Source: Candidatus Marsarchaeota G1 archaeon BE_D (GTDB taxonomy: Archaea > Thermoproteota > Thermoprotei_A > Marsarchaeales > Marsarchaeaceae). From it: a DNA stretch of 36,220 nucleotides. Shown one piece after another: positions 8,558 through 16,472 of this stretch. The position numbers and the translations under genes were made by a program. Every line of letters starts with the position of its first letter. The first letter of the stretch is position 1. Location: the NCBI GenBank assembly GCA_003019595.1, contig NEXD01000011.1:1-36220 (forward strand), given 5' to 3'. The notes under the pieces were generated by a model. It searched no databases and was not told where the DNA came from. It saw only the letters and a list, made by a program, of their open reading frames with translations.

Positions 8558-10086
8558 TTCAATTCACCTACCACTTGAGAAGGCAACCTTCTGACGCCAC
8601 AATCCAACGCCACTCGGATGGGTTGTTTTAGAACAAAAGGTATATACCGCGCAATGTCTCTTGCAACCAAGTGCTCGCCTTTGAGTTTTTGTGCGAACGA
8701 ACCGGCAAGACCAAGGGTGTAAGCGCCGATCGACGCCGCATCAATTGGTTTCAAACCCTTAGAAAGAAAACCTGCGACCACGCCTGTGAGCAAATCGCCA
8801 GTTCCTGCAACCGCCATTGCTGGCACACCAGATGCGCTCAGTCGAAGGTCAAGCCCGTCTGAAATCACGTCCACGTAACCTTTGAGTAAAATCGTACAAC
8901 GGACGTTTTTTGCGGCTTGAATCACGCTTTCCACCCTTTTTCCAAGTTCAAGTGGTGGAGTACTACTAATATGCGCAAACTCTCCAGCGTGTGGTGTGAC
9001 AATAAGGGAGCCAGCTGGTTTCCACCCCTGTTTTAAAAGCTCTCCCACACATTTTATCGCATCTGCGTCAGCGACCACTGGTATCCGTTTTTTAAACGCG
9101 CCATCCACAATAAGCCTTACCCTCTCCACAATCTTTTCGTCAAAATCAAGACCTGGACCAATCGCAAGTGACTTTGCCTTCTCTAGCAATTTAAGCGCTT
9201 TCTCAACCCCTGTTTCGTCAAGAAAACTTGAGGAGTACTCGGAACAAATTAGCTCTGGAAGCGCAACTCTTGCAGCTTCCACCGTTTCCCTCGTGGAAAC
9301 CAAGTAAACCAGGTCAACTCCCGACCTAAAGCAACCCAAGCATGTCAGAATTGCCGCACCCGTGTATTGTGAAGAACCTGCGACAACGAGCACTTTCCCG
9401 CTATCGCCTTTTTTTGAAAGCGCGTCACGCTTAGGAATTTTTGTGAGCAAATCCCCTGGACCCACAAAAAGCTGGGCTTCGAGCGGGATGCCAATTTTTG
9501 CGACGATCACTTCAGATTCCCTTTCGACCACTTTTAAGCACGGTTTGCGTGCGTGCATCGTCACAACGAGATGAGGTTTGACATAAAACTCTGTCGGATC
9601 TGAAGAGTCTGGGTCTAAACCAGTTGGCAGGTCTATCGAAACCTTTTTTGCGTTTGCCAGATTAATCTTTTCCACGGCTTCTTTATACGGCTGTAAAAGC
9701 TTGCCTTTGAAACCTGTGCCTAAAAGCGCGTCCACTACGATATCCGCTCGTAAGTCTTCTCCTTGGTATTTCGAAATCGCAATTGAGTTTAGATTGTTTG
9801 TCACCTTCCAATGCAATCTTGCGGCTTCGTTCTTGTTTTCTTCTGGGTCTACCACCCACTTAATCTCCACTTGGTAGCCTAAGCAAGAAAGGTGTCTTGC
9901 GGCAACATAACCATCTCCCGCTTTTCCACCACTACCTGTAAGGATCACCACTTTACCTTGAAACCTTTTTGCAATCTCTTGGGCCACGCTTTTTCCTGCG
10001 TTTTCCATAAGTAAAAAACTGGTCACACCCAACGCTTCTGAGTTAAGCTCCAACCTGCGCATTTCTATTGAGCTCAGTTCGTCCAA
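8530..10086 (-). CDS. nnr: Bifunctional NAD(P)H-hydrate repair enzyme (epimerase + ADP-dependent dehydratase)
   Basis: Repairs damaged NAD(P)HX: the N-terminal YjeF_N domain epimerises R- and S-hydrates and the C-terminal ribokinase-like domain dehydrates the S form using ADP. The 518 aa cover both. Epimerase signatures are LLMENAGKSVAQE, GKAGDGYVAARHL and DALLGTGFKGKL, followed by IDLPTGLDPDS. Dehydratase signatures are GKVLVVAGSSQYTGAAIL, AIGPGLD, VVADADAIK, VTPHAGEF and GVPAMAVAGTGDLLTGVVAG, the last carrying the catalytic Asp. The start is TTG 10086, which overlaps gatA by 13 nt and leaves the short N-terminus normal for the family. It sits between gatA and gatB in an overlapping run, so it should be translationally linked to the amidotransferase. 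Confidence 0.95.
   Translation of the reverse strand: MDELSSIEMRRLELNSEALGVTSFLLMENAGKSVAQEIAKRFQGKVVILTGSGGKAGDGYVAARHLSCLGYQVEIKWVVDPEENKNEAARLHWKVTNNLNSIAISKYQGEDLRADIVVDALLGTGFKGKLLQPYKEAVEKINLANAKKVSIDLPTGLDPDSSDPTEFYVKPHLVVTMHARKPCLKVVERESEVIVAKIGIPLEAQLFVGPGDLLTKIPKRDALSKKGDSGKVLVVAGSSQYTGAAILTCLGCFRSGVDLVYLVSTRETVEAARVALPELICSEYSSSFLDETGVEKALKLLEKAKSLAIGPGLDFDEKIVERVRLIVDGAFKKRIPVVADADAIKCVGELLKQGWKPAGSLIVTPHAGEFAHISSTPPLELGKRVESVIQAAKNVRCTILLKGYVDVISDGLDLRLSASGVPAMAVAGTGDLLTGVVAGFLSKGLKPIDAASIGAYTLGLAGSFAQKLKGEHLVARDIARYIPFVLKQPIRVALDCGVRRLPSQVVGELNWHSFINQK
8564..8569 (-). promoter_or_regulatory. Shine-Dalgarno for gatB
   Basis: AGGTGA on the minus strand, 6 nt before the TTG start at 8557 and inside the nnr coding sequence. 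It supports translation of gatB as an operon-internal gene. Confidence 0.6.
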
Positions 10087-11558
10087 ACTATTCTACCCCA
10101 AGGCTCAACTATTCTTTTCTTAATAAACGCACTCTTTTCAAGCGCCGAGGCGAGTGTAAAAAGCTTGTCGTCTCTTCCATAAGGCGCGATCGCCTGAACG
10201 CCTACTGGTAGAAGCTCACCGTCATGCTGTACTATTTTTACTGGTAAGTTAAGAGCTGGAAGACCAGCAAGATTCACTGGCACTGTGTGTATGTCGCTCA
10301 AGTACATCATGAGTGGATCTTGAAGTTTCTCCCCCAGCCTGAAGGGGGGTGTGGGCGAGGTTGGGGTTAGCAAAACATCAAATTGTTTAAATGCCTCTTT
10401 GAACTCTTCTGAAATGAGCGACCTAAACCTTGCCGCTTTTTCGTAAAACATCTCGTAGTAACCAGCGCTAAGCGAATACGCACCAAGCAGTATTCTGCGT
10501 TTGACCTCTAAACCGAACAGGCTCCTCACTTTTGAAAATTCCACATTCCACTCTTCTTCAAAGCTTGTGTGCTCGCCGTACCTTACACCGTCAAATCTCG
10601 CCAAATTGCTCGACGCTTCACTCATTGCGATCAAATAGTAAGCCGCCAAAGAAAATGGGATGTGCTTGATGCTCACTTCTTCCACACTCGCACCTAGCCT
10701 TTCAAGATAAGATGAACAGTCTCTCAATGCGTCTTGCACTGACACATCGACTCCTTCGGCAAGCGTTTCCTTCACTATTCCTATTTTCCAATTTTCAATC
10801 GAATTTCCCATACAAGAAAAGAGGTCCCAACCAAAGTTTTGAGTCGTTCCGTCACGTGTATCAGCGCCTGATATAACGGAGTACACAAGAGCAAGATCCT
10901 TTACGCTTCTTGCAAAAACGCCTATTTGCTCTAAGCTATTCGAGTAAGCGATCAAACCGTAACGACTCACTGCGCCATAGGTTGGCTTTAAACCGAAAAC
11001 GCCTGTAAAAGCCGCTGGCAACCTTACAGAGCCACCAGTGTCTGTACCAAGCGCCACCGGGGAAAGACCAGAGGCCACGGCGACAGCGCTACCGCCACTA
11101 GAGCCTCCTGGAACACGCGTGCAAGACCAAGGATTGTGGGTTGGACCGTAAGCGCTGTTCTCCGTGCTACTACCCATTGCGAATTCATCGGTGTTGGTAA
11201 TACCGATTATGATCGCACCAGCTTTCTTTAGTCTTTCTACGACGGTTGCGTCATAGGGTGCTATATATCCACGTAAAATTTTGCTACCACAGGTGATCTG
11301 ATAATCCTTTACCGATATCACGTCCTTGACCGCTATAGGCACGCCTGCAAGCGGCATTTTTTCTCCTTGCCTTTTTCTCACATCGACTTGTGACGCTTGC
11401 GATAAAGCGCTTGCTTCGTTTGTGTACACAAACGCATTAAGAGCGGGATTGATTTTTGATATCCTTTCCAAGAAAAAAGACACCACGTCCTTTGCGCTAA
11501 TTTCCTCTTGTAAAACCTTTGCCGCTAGCTCGTGCGCGTCTAAAATGTGTATCGACAA
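10074..11558 (-). CDS. gatA: Asp/Glu-tRNA amidotransferase subunit A (glutaminase)
   Basis: Amidase-signature subunit that releases ammonia from glutamine for GatB. The Ser-cisSer-Lys machinery is visible: the Lys in GVPIAVKDVISVKD, then CTRVPGGSSGGSAVAVASG and the Ser in GTDTGGSVRLPAAFTG. Downstream are GLKPTYGAVSRYGLIAY and the C-terminal LTPTSPTPPF and NLAGLPALNLPV. I place the start at TTG 11558 (494 aa, normal length) because GTGGTG at 11565-11570 gives a Shine-Dalgarno-like sequence 6 nt upstream. GTG 11570 or 11567 are alternatives; the frame is open to 11657, but that part overlaps gatC. It begins just after the gatC stop and overlaps nnr by 13 nt at its 3' end. Confidence 0.97.
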   Translation of the reverse strand: MSIHILDAHELAAKVLQEEISAKDVVSFFLERISKINPALNAFVYTNEASALSQASQVDVRKRQGEKMPLAGVPIAVKDVISVKDYQITCGSKILRGYIAPYDATVVERLKKAGAIIIGITNTDEFAMGSSTENSAYGPTHNPWSCTRVPGGSSGGSAVAVASGLSPVALGTDTGGSVRLPAAFTGVFGLKPTYGAVSRYGLIAYSNSLEQIGVFARSVKDLALVYSVISGADTRDGTTQNFGWDLFSCMGNSIENWKIGIVKETLAEGVDVSVQDALRDCSSYLERLGASVEEVSIKHIPFSLAAYYLIAMSEASSNLARFDGVRYGEHTSFEEEWNVEFSKVRSLFGLEVKRRILLGAYSLSAGYYEMFYEKAARFRSLISEEFKEAFKQFDVLLTPTSPTPPFRLGEKLQDPLMMYLSDIHTVPVNLAGLPALNLPVKIVQHDGELLPVGVQAIAPYGRDDKLFTLASALEKSAFIKKRIVEPWGRIVWTN

Positions 11559-11571
11559 AATTCGCACCACG

Positions 11572-11850
11572 CTAAATTCTAGGCGCTTTGATGAAACCCT
11601 TTTCAGAAATTGCGTTACGGAGCGCGTCGCTTTGCGATAATCCACTTCTTGGTTCATCTTCTCTTAGCGCGTTCACTTTTGTAGTTGGCGTGTACGAAGG
11701 CTCGTAGTTCTTAAGCTCTTCAAGCCTGTTGAGCTGTTCGAAATACTCCACAATTTGCGCCAAGTCTTTTGCAATCTTTTCAACTTCTTCTTTCGTAAGT
11801 TGAATTCTTAGTTGCGCCGCAAGCTTAAGCACAGTGCTTTCATTGATCAT
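11572..11850 (-). CDS. gatC: Asp/Glu-tRNA amidotransferase subunit C
   Basis: Small subunit that ties GatA to GatB. It has 92 aa with the family pattern: KLAAQLRIQLTKEEVEKIAK, then LAQIVEYFEQLNRLEEL and a C-terminal tail NALREDEPRSGLSQSDALRN that wraps the partner subunits. ATG 11850 is preferred over upstream TTG 11865 because a TTTAAA box at 11873-11878 is centred 25-26 nt before it. It is the first gene of the gatC-gatA-nnr-gatB unit; the dys stop codon lies 31 nt upstream, next to the TATA box. Confidence 0.93.
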   Translation of the reverse strand: MINESTVLKLAAQLRIQLTKEEVEKIAKDLAQIVEYFEQLNRLEELKNYEPSYTPTTKVNALREDEPRSGLSQSDALRNAISEKGFIKAPRI

Positions 11851-11872
11851 GAATAGAATTGACAAAAGAGGC

Positions 11873-11878
11873 TTTAAA
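11873..11878 (-). promoter_or_regulatory. TATA box for the gatC-gatA-nnr-gatB operon
   Basis: TTTAAA (palindromic) inside CATTTAAAGC on the minus strand, centred 25-26 nt before ATG 11850. It sits in the 31-nt gap after dys, so the gat operon can be transcribed separately from dys. Confidence 0.55.
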
Positions 11879-11881
11879 TGC

Positions 11882-12853
11882 CTAACGACTCTTAGAAAGC
11901 AACGCAGCGGTTAGTAGAGGAAGTGTTATTGTCGCATCACCGAGTACGGTGGTGTGTAGCGCCTTTGGTTTCAGCTTGTTCCAGCTTATGGCTTCTTTGG
12001 TGCGCGCGCCGCTTAGGCTTCCGTCATACTCCGTTGCTGTAGTAAGATAAACCGCGTAATCCAACCCACCCTTAAACTGGTTCCACCAAATTGTGTGGTG
12101 CTTGCTTATACCCCCTCCGATCACAAGCGCCCCCGTTCGTTTGGCTTCGAAAACAACGCCAGACAACTCGGACAAGTCCTTAAGAGGATCGATCGCAAAT
12201 TCGTGAGTTTGAGAATAGGTGAAAACGTGTGTGCCCACTGCGCCGTCAACAAAACCAGGCACGTAAACGCTTGAGCGAGTTGTGTGCGCGGCCTTGAGCA
12301 CGCTGTTTTTGTCGTTCGGAAGTTTTTCCGCTAGTTTTTCCACCAACTCCCTAACTCCCCACTTTTTCTTTATTTTTGAACATTCTTCAAGCACCGAATG
12401 AACAAACTTTTCTGTAAGAACACCGTAATCTTGAGAATCAAGAAAGATGTTTCCAAGCCTGCTTACTCCAATCGACCTAAGCTTTGAGTCGTCCGCGTCA
12501 AACGAGCCAAATGCGTATTTTGCGCCGAGCGCTCTCGCTATGTCATGATCGAGTGTGCCACACGTTGTTATCAGCACTTTGAACTTTCCAGTGGCAACGA
12601 GCTGAGCAATGACTCCCCGAAGCCCGGTGGCAATCAAATCCGCCGTAAACGAAAGAAAGTTAACGCTATCTTTGTCGTTACACATCGCCTCTAGTATTTC
12701 CAGTGCTTCAGCAAGGTTTCGTGAACCAAATCCGCCCATTTTTGAGTACTGCTCAAAAAGCTCTAGAACGCTCATTCCCGCTTTAACACTAGCGTCTTCC
12801 ACTTTTTTTGCAAGAACCTTATTCTTTAATTCCGCTTTAGTGGGCATGAGCAT
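11882..12853 (-). CDS. dys: Deoxyhypusine synthase
   Basis: Transfers the aminobutyl group of spermidine to a lysine of translation factor aIF5A, the first step to (deoxy)hypusine; NAD+-dependent. The 323 aa include LTADLIATGLRGVIAQLV, LITTCGTLDHDIAR, SVYVPGFVDGAVGTHVF, ALVIGGGISKHHTIWW, DYAVYLTTATEYDGSLSGAR and KEAISWNKLK, whose Lys corresponds to the enzyme's catalytic lysine. The C-terminal TTVLGDATITLPLL is also typical. The start is ATG 12853 (or ATG 12847); an AT-rich box around 12865-12880 fits a leaderless start at either. The pyruvoyl arginine decarboxylase further along the window is a likely upstream supplier of polyamine. Confidence 0.95.
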   Translation of the reverse strand: MLMPTKAELKNKVLAKKVEDASVKAGMSVLELFEQYSKMGGFGSRNLAEALEILEAMCNDKDSVNFLSFTADLIATGLRGVIAQLVATGKFKVLITTCGTLDHDIARALGAKYAFGSFDADDSKLRSIGVSRLGNIFLDSQDYGVLTEKFVHSVLEECSKIKKKWGVRELVEKLAEKLPNDKNSVLKAAHTTRSSVYVPGFVDGAVGTHVFTYSQTHEFAIDPLKDLSELSGVVFEAKRTGALVIGGGISKHHTIWWNQFKGGLDYAVYLTTATEYDGSLSGARTKEAISWNKLKPKALHTTVLGDATITLPLLTAALLSKSR

Positions 12854-13060
12854 AACACAACTTATTAATTATTAAAGTTTCCAAATACTCAAAGCTACAA
12901 AGACGAGCGCTTGGTTTTGTAGGCGCGCTTTACCACTCTAAAAAAGCGTTTTGTGCAGGTAAAACTGTTTATGTGTACAAAAACAGGTTACGCTTGGCGT
13001 GTTTCGCACTCTACCCTTGCAAGCGTGGGACATTAGTAGTGCGCAACTTCTACGCAAGTG

Positions 13061-13069
13061 TTATATTAA
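13061..13069 (+). promoter_or_regulatory. TATA box for the membrane glycosyltransferase
   Basis: TTATATTAA, centred 27 nt before ATG 13092, indicating a leaderless mRNA. The rest of the 238-bp region between dys and this gene shows no clear structure. Confidence 0.6.
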
Positions 13070-13091
13070 CGATAAGATTTAGCCAAAAAGC

Positions 13092-14405
13092 ATGAAATTG
13101 CTCTATAAGGCTCTTCCAGAAAAGCTCGAATTCGTTTTTTACATGACGGTGGTTTTTCTCACAAGAATAGTTGTGAGCGTCCCCCTTCTTATACCAACTC
13201 ATTTTACACCACAAACAACAAAACTTTTTGGTGTGACCGTGCCTTCGTATTTCGTTGAGCACGGAACGTATTTCGGATGGATCGCCACGATAAACATGCT
13301 TCAAAGAGAGTTTGGCGTGTTCAAAGTTTGGACACCATACCCTCCACTTTACTCTGTTTTTATTTACGCGCTCTTTTTGGTAGCGCGTAACAACCTTAAC
13401 ATAGCATGGGACTTGTGGTTTCTGTTAAACGCGCTTTCAGACTGTGGAACCGCCACGTTACTTTGGAAAATCGTTTACACAAACTGGGCTAAAAAAATTG
13501 GATTTGAAGGTGCGTATTATGCACTGCAACTTTACTCAGTTTCTCCCTTACCCATTTTTTACGTTCTTTCCGCAAGTGTTTACGACCCGCAAATAGTGTT
13601 TCTCTTTGTCTTGGGGTATTATCTACTCAAAAGAAGTAAATTTGTAGCTTCGGCTTTCATGTGTGCTTTGGGCGCTTCGCTTAAGCTTTTCCCAGCATTG
13701 ATTTTTCTTGCTTTGCTCGCTTCAAAGGAGAAACGAAAACTTCTGTTTACGATTTACTTTGTTGTTTTTGTTTTGCTACTGAACCTTCCTTTTTACGTTA
13801 TTAGCCCAAGCTTTTTTCTGTCCCCATTTTACTGGCAAGCTGGAAGGCCCCCTTGGTCTTCGATCTACGGACTTGTTCTTGGGGGCTCAATCGGTGCTTA
13901 TCAAATAAGCTCCCCGATTTACGCTGACCTTTCACCGCCAGTAATACCAGTAAAGTGGGACTACTATGTTTTAGGTATAGTGCCAAGCCCAAGCGTTCTT
14001 GTTAAACCACTTGTGCCACAGCCTGAGAGGCCGTACAGCGCTGTGCCACAAATCGCCGAGATTCTTGTGCTTGGCATCACTTTCGCGTTGCTGTCAAAGC
14101 GTAAAAGTGCGTTTGAAAATTCGTTACTTTCAATCACCTCGGCCTTTTTCTTGATAAGCCCTGGATGGTCCCCTGAGTTCTTTCTTTACGAACTACCCAT
14201 TCTTGCGATAGCGCTAAATCCAGAAAGTTACTTTAAAACTAGCGTGTTTGCCCAAATTCTTCTTCTTGTGGAATATCCGATTTCTCTTTTCGTTTTGCCT
14301 CCGGTTGTTAACATCCAAATTTTCTGGACGGCTGTAATACTACAGGACGCGTTGTTCGGTTATTTATGGCTAAAACCTTTCATACACCATACGGAGAGTT
14401 TATAA
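13092..14405 (+). CDS. Polytopic membrane glycosyltransferase-like protein (GT-C type, DUF2029-like)
   Basis: Likely transfers a sugar from a polyprenyl-phosphate sugar donor on the outer face of the membrane; this is inference from fold-like features. The 437 aa contain about ten hydrophobic segments. After the first, a long outer loop (residues about 40-85) holds FGWIATINML and TPYPPLYSVFIYAL, resembling the acidic or aromatic first loop of GT-C enzymes. The stretch SVSPLPIFYVLSASVYDPQIVFLFVLGYYLLKR, followed by CALGASLKLFPALIF, is the part most like mannosyltransferases of the DUF2029/PIG-M type. I see no clear DxD in the first loop, so the catalytic residue is not assigned. It is leaderless from ATG 13092. 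The 3' end overlaps the DUF151 gene by 26 nt. Confidence 0.7.
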   Translation: MKLLYKALPEKLEFVFYMTVVFLTRIVVSVPLLIPTHFTPQTTKLFGVTVPSYFVEHGTYFGWIATINMLQREFGVFKVWTPYPPLYSVFIYALFLVARNNLNIAWDLWFLLNALSDCGTATLLWKIVYTNWAKKIGFEGAYYALQLYSVSPLPIFYVLSASVYDPQIVFLFVLGYYLLKRSKFVASAFMCALGASLKLFPALIFLALLASKEKRKLLFTIYFVVFVLLLNLPFYVISPSFFLSPFYWQAGRPPWSSIYGLVLGGSIGAYQISSPIYADLSPPVIPVKWDYYVLGIVPSPSVLVKPLVPQPERPYSAVPQIAEILVLGITFALLSKRKSAFENSLLSITSAFFLISPGWSPEFFLYELPILAIALNPESYFKTSVFAQILLLVEYPISLFVLPPVVNIQIFWTAVILQDALFGYLWLKPFIHHTESL

Positions 14406-14886
14406 TGTCATCATCGTCTTTTTCGCCTTGGTCTTTCTCTGGTAGCTTCAGGCTGGATTTTGGTATCATTTGTTCTTTCAAACTGCTGTTTGCGTAAATC
14501 TGCGTGCCTGTTCGTAGCGCTATCGCTATCGAATCAGACGGTCTTGCGTCTACCTTGATTAGCCTATCCGCCTTTAAATCCCGCAGATAAAGCGTTGCGA
14601 TATAAGTGTTTTTTATGATGCCGTCTATCGTGACCTTTTCAAGCTCGACATGAAGCTCATCCAAAAGGTTCACGATAAGATCGTGTGTAATCGGGCGTTC
14701 CGTCTTTATTCCTTCAAGCGCCAACTGAATTGACATAGCCTCATTAGGTCCAATGAAGATAGGTAAGACAAACTGATTCGACTCATCAACGAGAAACACT
14801 ACATCATCTGAGCTGTTACCACTGTTCACCTTGTAAACACCTAAAACACCCATTTTCAGGTGTTTTTCCTCGTCCAAGAGAACCAT
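14380..14886 (-). CDS. Bifunctional nuclease (BFN) domain protein, DUF151
   Basis: A 168-aa protein matching the DUF151/BFN family. Signatures are VVFLVDESNQFVLPIFIGPNEAMSIQLALEG, then RPITHDLIVNLLDELHVELEKV, TYIATLYLRD and VDARPSDSIAIALRTG, the last being the most conserved family motif. Bacterial and plant members have been reported to have DNase/RNase activity; the archaeal role is unknown. The C-terminal tail KLPEKDQGEKDDDD is acidic and probably disordered. The start is ATG 14886; an in-frame ATG at 14853 (MGVLGVYKV) is possible. A TTAAATA box at 14914-14920 on the minus strand fits the longer form. It is divergent from the phosphorylase gene and convergent with the glycosyltransferase gene, with overlap. 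Confidence 0.9.
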   Translation of the reverse strand: MVLLDEEKHLKMGVLGVYKVNSGNSSDDVVFLVDESNQFVLPIFIGPNEAMSIQLALEGIKTERPITHDLIVNLLDELHVELEKVTIDGIIKNTYIATLYLRDLKADRLIKVDARPSDSIAIALRTGTQIYANSSLKEQMIPKSSLKLPEKDQGEKDDDDIINSPYGV

Positions 14887-14953
14887 TCACTCACTTATTT
14901 TATATTTTTGGACTATTTAATGATTGCGCAAAAACAGATTCGGCTCAAAACGG

Positions 14954-14960
14954 TTATTAA
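14954..14960 (+). promoter_or_regulatory. TATA box for the uridine phosphorylase gene
   Basis: TTATTAA, centred 26 nt before ATG 14983, with no room for a leader. Confidence 0.55.
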
Positions 14961-14982
14961 ACGCCAGAACGAAACCTAAATC

Positions 14983-15747
14983 ATGAAAAAGCTACAGCCA
15001 CATTTAATGGTTGGTGAAGGAGACGTAGCCGAGTGTGTGCTAATTCCTGGCGACCCTAAAAGAGTTGAGCTTATGGCCGAGCATCTTACTCAAGCAAAAA
15101 AAGTGGGCGAAAACAGACAGTTCGTAACGGTCACTGGTTGGTACAAAGACATGCGCGTTTCAATTGTGAGCTCTGGCATTGGCGTGCCCGCTATGCTCAT
15201 CACACTTGAAGAGCTTTACAAACTCGGTTGTAAAAAACTGATTAGAGTGGGCACAACGGGCGCCTTAAAAAAGAATATACAGCTGGGAGATCTTGTGATA
15301 GCCACTGCTACTGTTAGAACCGATGGTGGAACTCTTGCGTACGCTCCAGCAGGCTACCCAGCTGTTGCGGATTGGAGAGTTGTCAAAGCGCTGGTTGAAG
15401 TTTGCACCGCCAAACGTGTAAAGTTTCATGAAGGAATTGTTTGGACAAACGACGCTTACTACGCCGAAAGCGCACAGGATGCCAAAAAATGGGAAGAAAT
15501 GAATGTGCTGAGTGTAGAAATGGAGAGTTCAGCGCTTTTTGTGTTCTCTAGTATAAAGCGCACAATGGCTGGTTCAATCCTTGTGGTAGATGGAAATTTG
15601 GCGCTTGAAAGAAAAAAGAGTGAAGTTTTGGAGGGACAAGCCGCGTATGATCCGCTCGTTCTAGAACGTATTCATGTTGCCACGGATTGTGCGCTCGATG
15701 CGCTTTACGTGATTAATGTCCAAGAGCGACGCTATGAGAGCCATTAA
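14983..15747 (+). CDS. udp: Uridine phosphorylase family nucleoside phosphorylase
   Basis: Phosphorolysis of a nucleoside to base plus (deoxy)ribose-1-phosphate, a salvage step in the cytoplasm. The 254 aa follow the PNP_UDP_1 family: IPGDPKRVELMAEHL binds phosphate, VSSGIGVPAMLITLEEL and LIRVGTTGALKKNIQLGDLVIATA form the core, and SVEMESSALF is the conserved ribose-binding motif. TVRTDGGTLAYAPAGYPAVAD resembles uridine phosphorylase (compare TASVRLDGAS in the bacterial enzyme) more than purine phosphorylases, but substrate assignment is inference. It is leaderless from ATG 14983. The 3' end overlaps the arginine decarboxylase gene by 35 nt. Confidence 0.88.
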   Translation: MKKLQPHLMVGEGDVAECVLIPGDPKRVELMAEHLTQAKKVGENRQFVTVTGWYKDMRVSIVSSGIGVPAMLITLEELYKLGCKKLIRVGTTGALKKNIQLGDLVIATATVRTDGGTLAYAPAGYPAVADWRVVKALVEVCTAKRVKFHEGIVWTNDAYYAESAQDAKKWEEMNVLSVEMESSALFVFSSIKRTMAGSILVVDGNLALERKKSEVLEGQAAYDPLVLERIHVATDCALDALYVINVQERRYESH

Positions 15748-16330
15748 AGCGCTTAAAACCGTTGTCGGGCGTTTTAGGCTCTATAGGCGCAGTGTACTCT
15801 TGCGACAAAGATTCATTTGGATCCCAAGGTAAATACACGAGCGCTGCGATCACGCAACCATCCTTTCCTCGAGGAACTTCCATCGACTCAACAACAAATT
15901 TTACCGATTGTATGCTCATTTTTCGAATTTTTGCCATTTGCTCGAGTTTGTGCTTGAGCTCCGCTTTTAAAGCCCTTTCGTCTTTGTAACCATGCGCCTC
16001 TGCAACAATACCATATCCTGAACCGCTTAATGTGGTGCACATCGCATAACCAACGCCTGCGCCAATCGTTTCGCGACTTCCGCCGTCCATTCTCGCCAAC
16101 ACTGCAAAAGTGATTGTGCCAGGCGTTATGGGAACTGGTTCAACTTCTTTCGCGTTGGGTGGTAATATGCTGGACACAGAAACTATGTTACACTGAGTGA
16201 TTCCAGCAACCATAAGCGCCTCGTCAAACGCGTTTAACGGCGAAATGTCGCTCGAAGCTTTACCCTTGGTCAAGAAAAACGCTTTTGGTAAAAATCCTCC
16301 ATGCACAGTTTTCTGTTTTGTTACCTCCAC
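15713..16330 (-). CDS. pdaD: Pyruvoyl-dependent arginine decarboxylase proenzyme
   Basis: Decarboxylates arginine to agmatine, the entry to archaeal polyamines. The proenzyme cleaves itself at a Ser-Ser pair; here this is in NIVSVSSILPP, predicted between residues 53 and 54, leaving a pyruvoyl group on the large subunit. Other signatures are SDISPLNAFDEALMVAGITQ, TITFAVLARMDG, TIGAGVGYAM and GIVAEAHGYKD. It has 205 aa, a little longer than the methanogen enzymes because of a C-terminal tail of about 30 residues. The start is GTG 16330, with GGAGG at 16344-16348 upstream and a CTTTTAAATG box at 16369-16377. Together with dys this gives both a polyamine entry enzyme and a polyamine-consuming modification within 5 kb. 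Confidence 0.94.
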   Translation of the reverse strand: MEVTKQKTVHGGFLPKAFFLTKGKASSDISPLNAFDEALMVAGITQCNIVSVSSILPPNAKEVEPVPITPGTITFAVLARMDGGSRETIGAGVGYAMCTTLSGSGYGIVAEAHGYKDERALKAELKHKLEQMAKIRKMSIQSVKFVVESMEVPRGKDGCVIAALVYLPWDPNESLSQEYTAPIEPKTPDNGFKRFNGSHSVALGH

Positions 16331-16472
16331 CTAAGATCTTTTGCCTCCACGTGTAATCATCGTAAACCATTTAAAAGCGTTTTGTTGAAATTAAAAAGAT
16401 GAAGGAGAAAAGGTTTTGCGCGATTTTTGTTACAAAACTTAATAGTGAGTGAATCAAGCGTAGTGTAAAACC

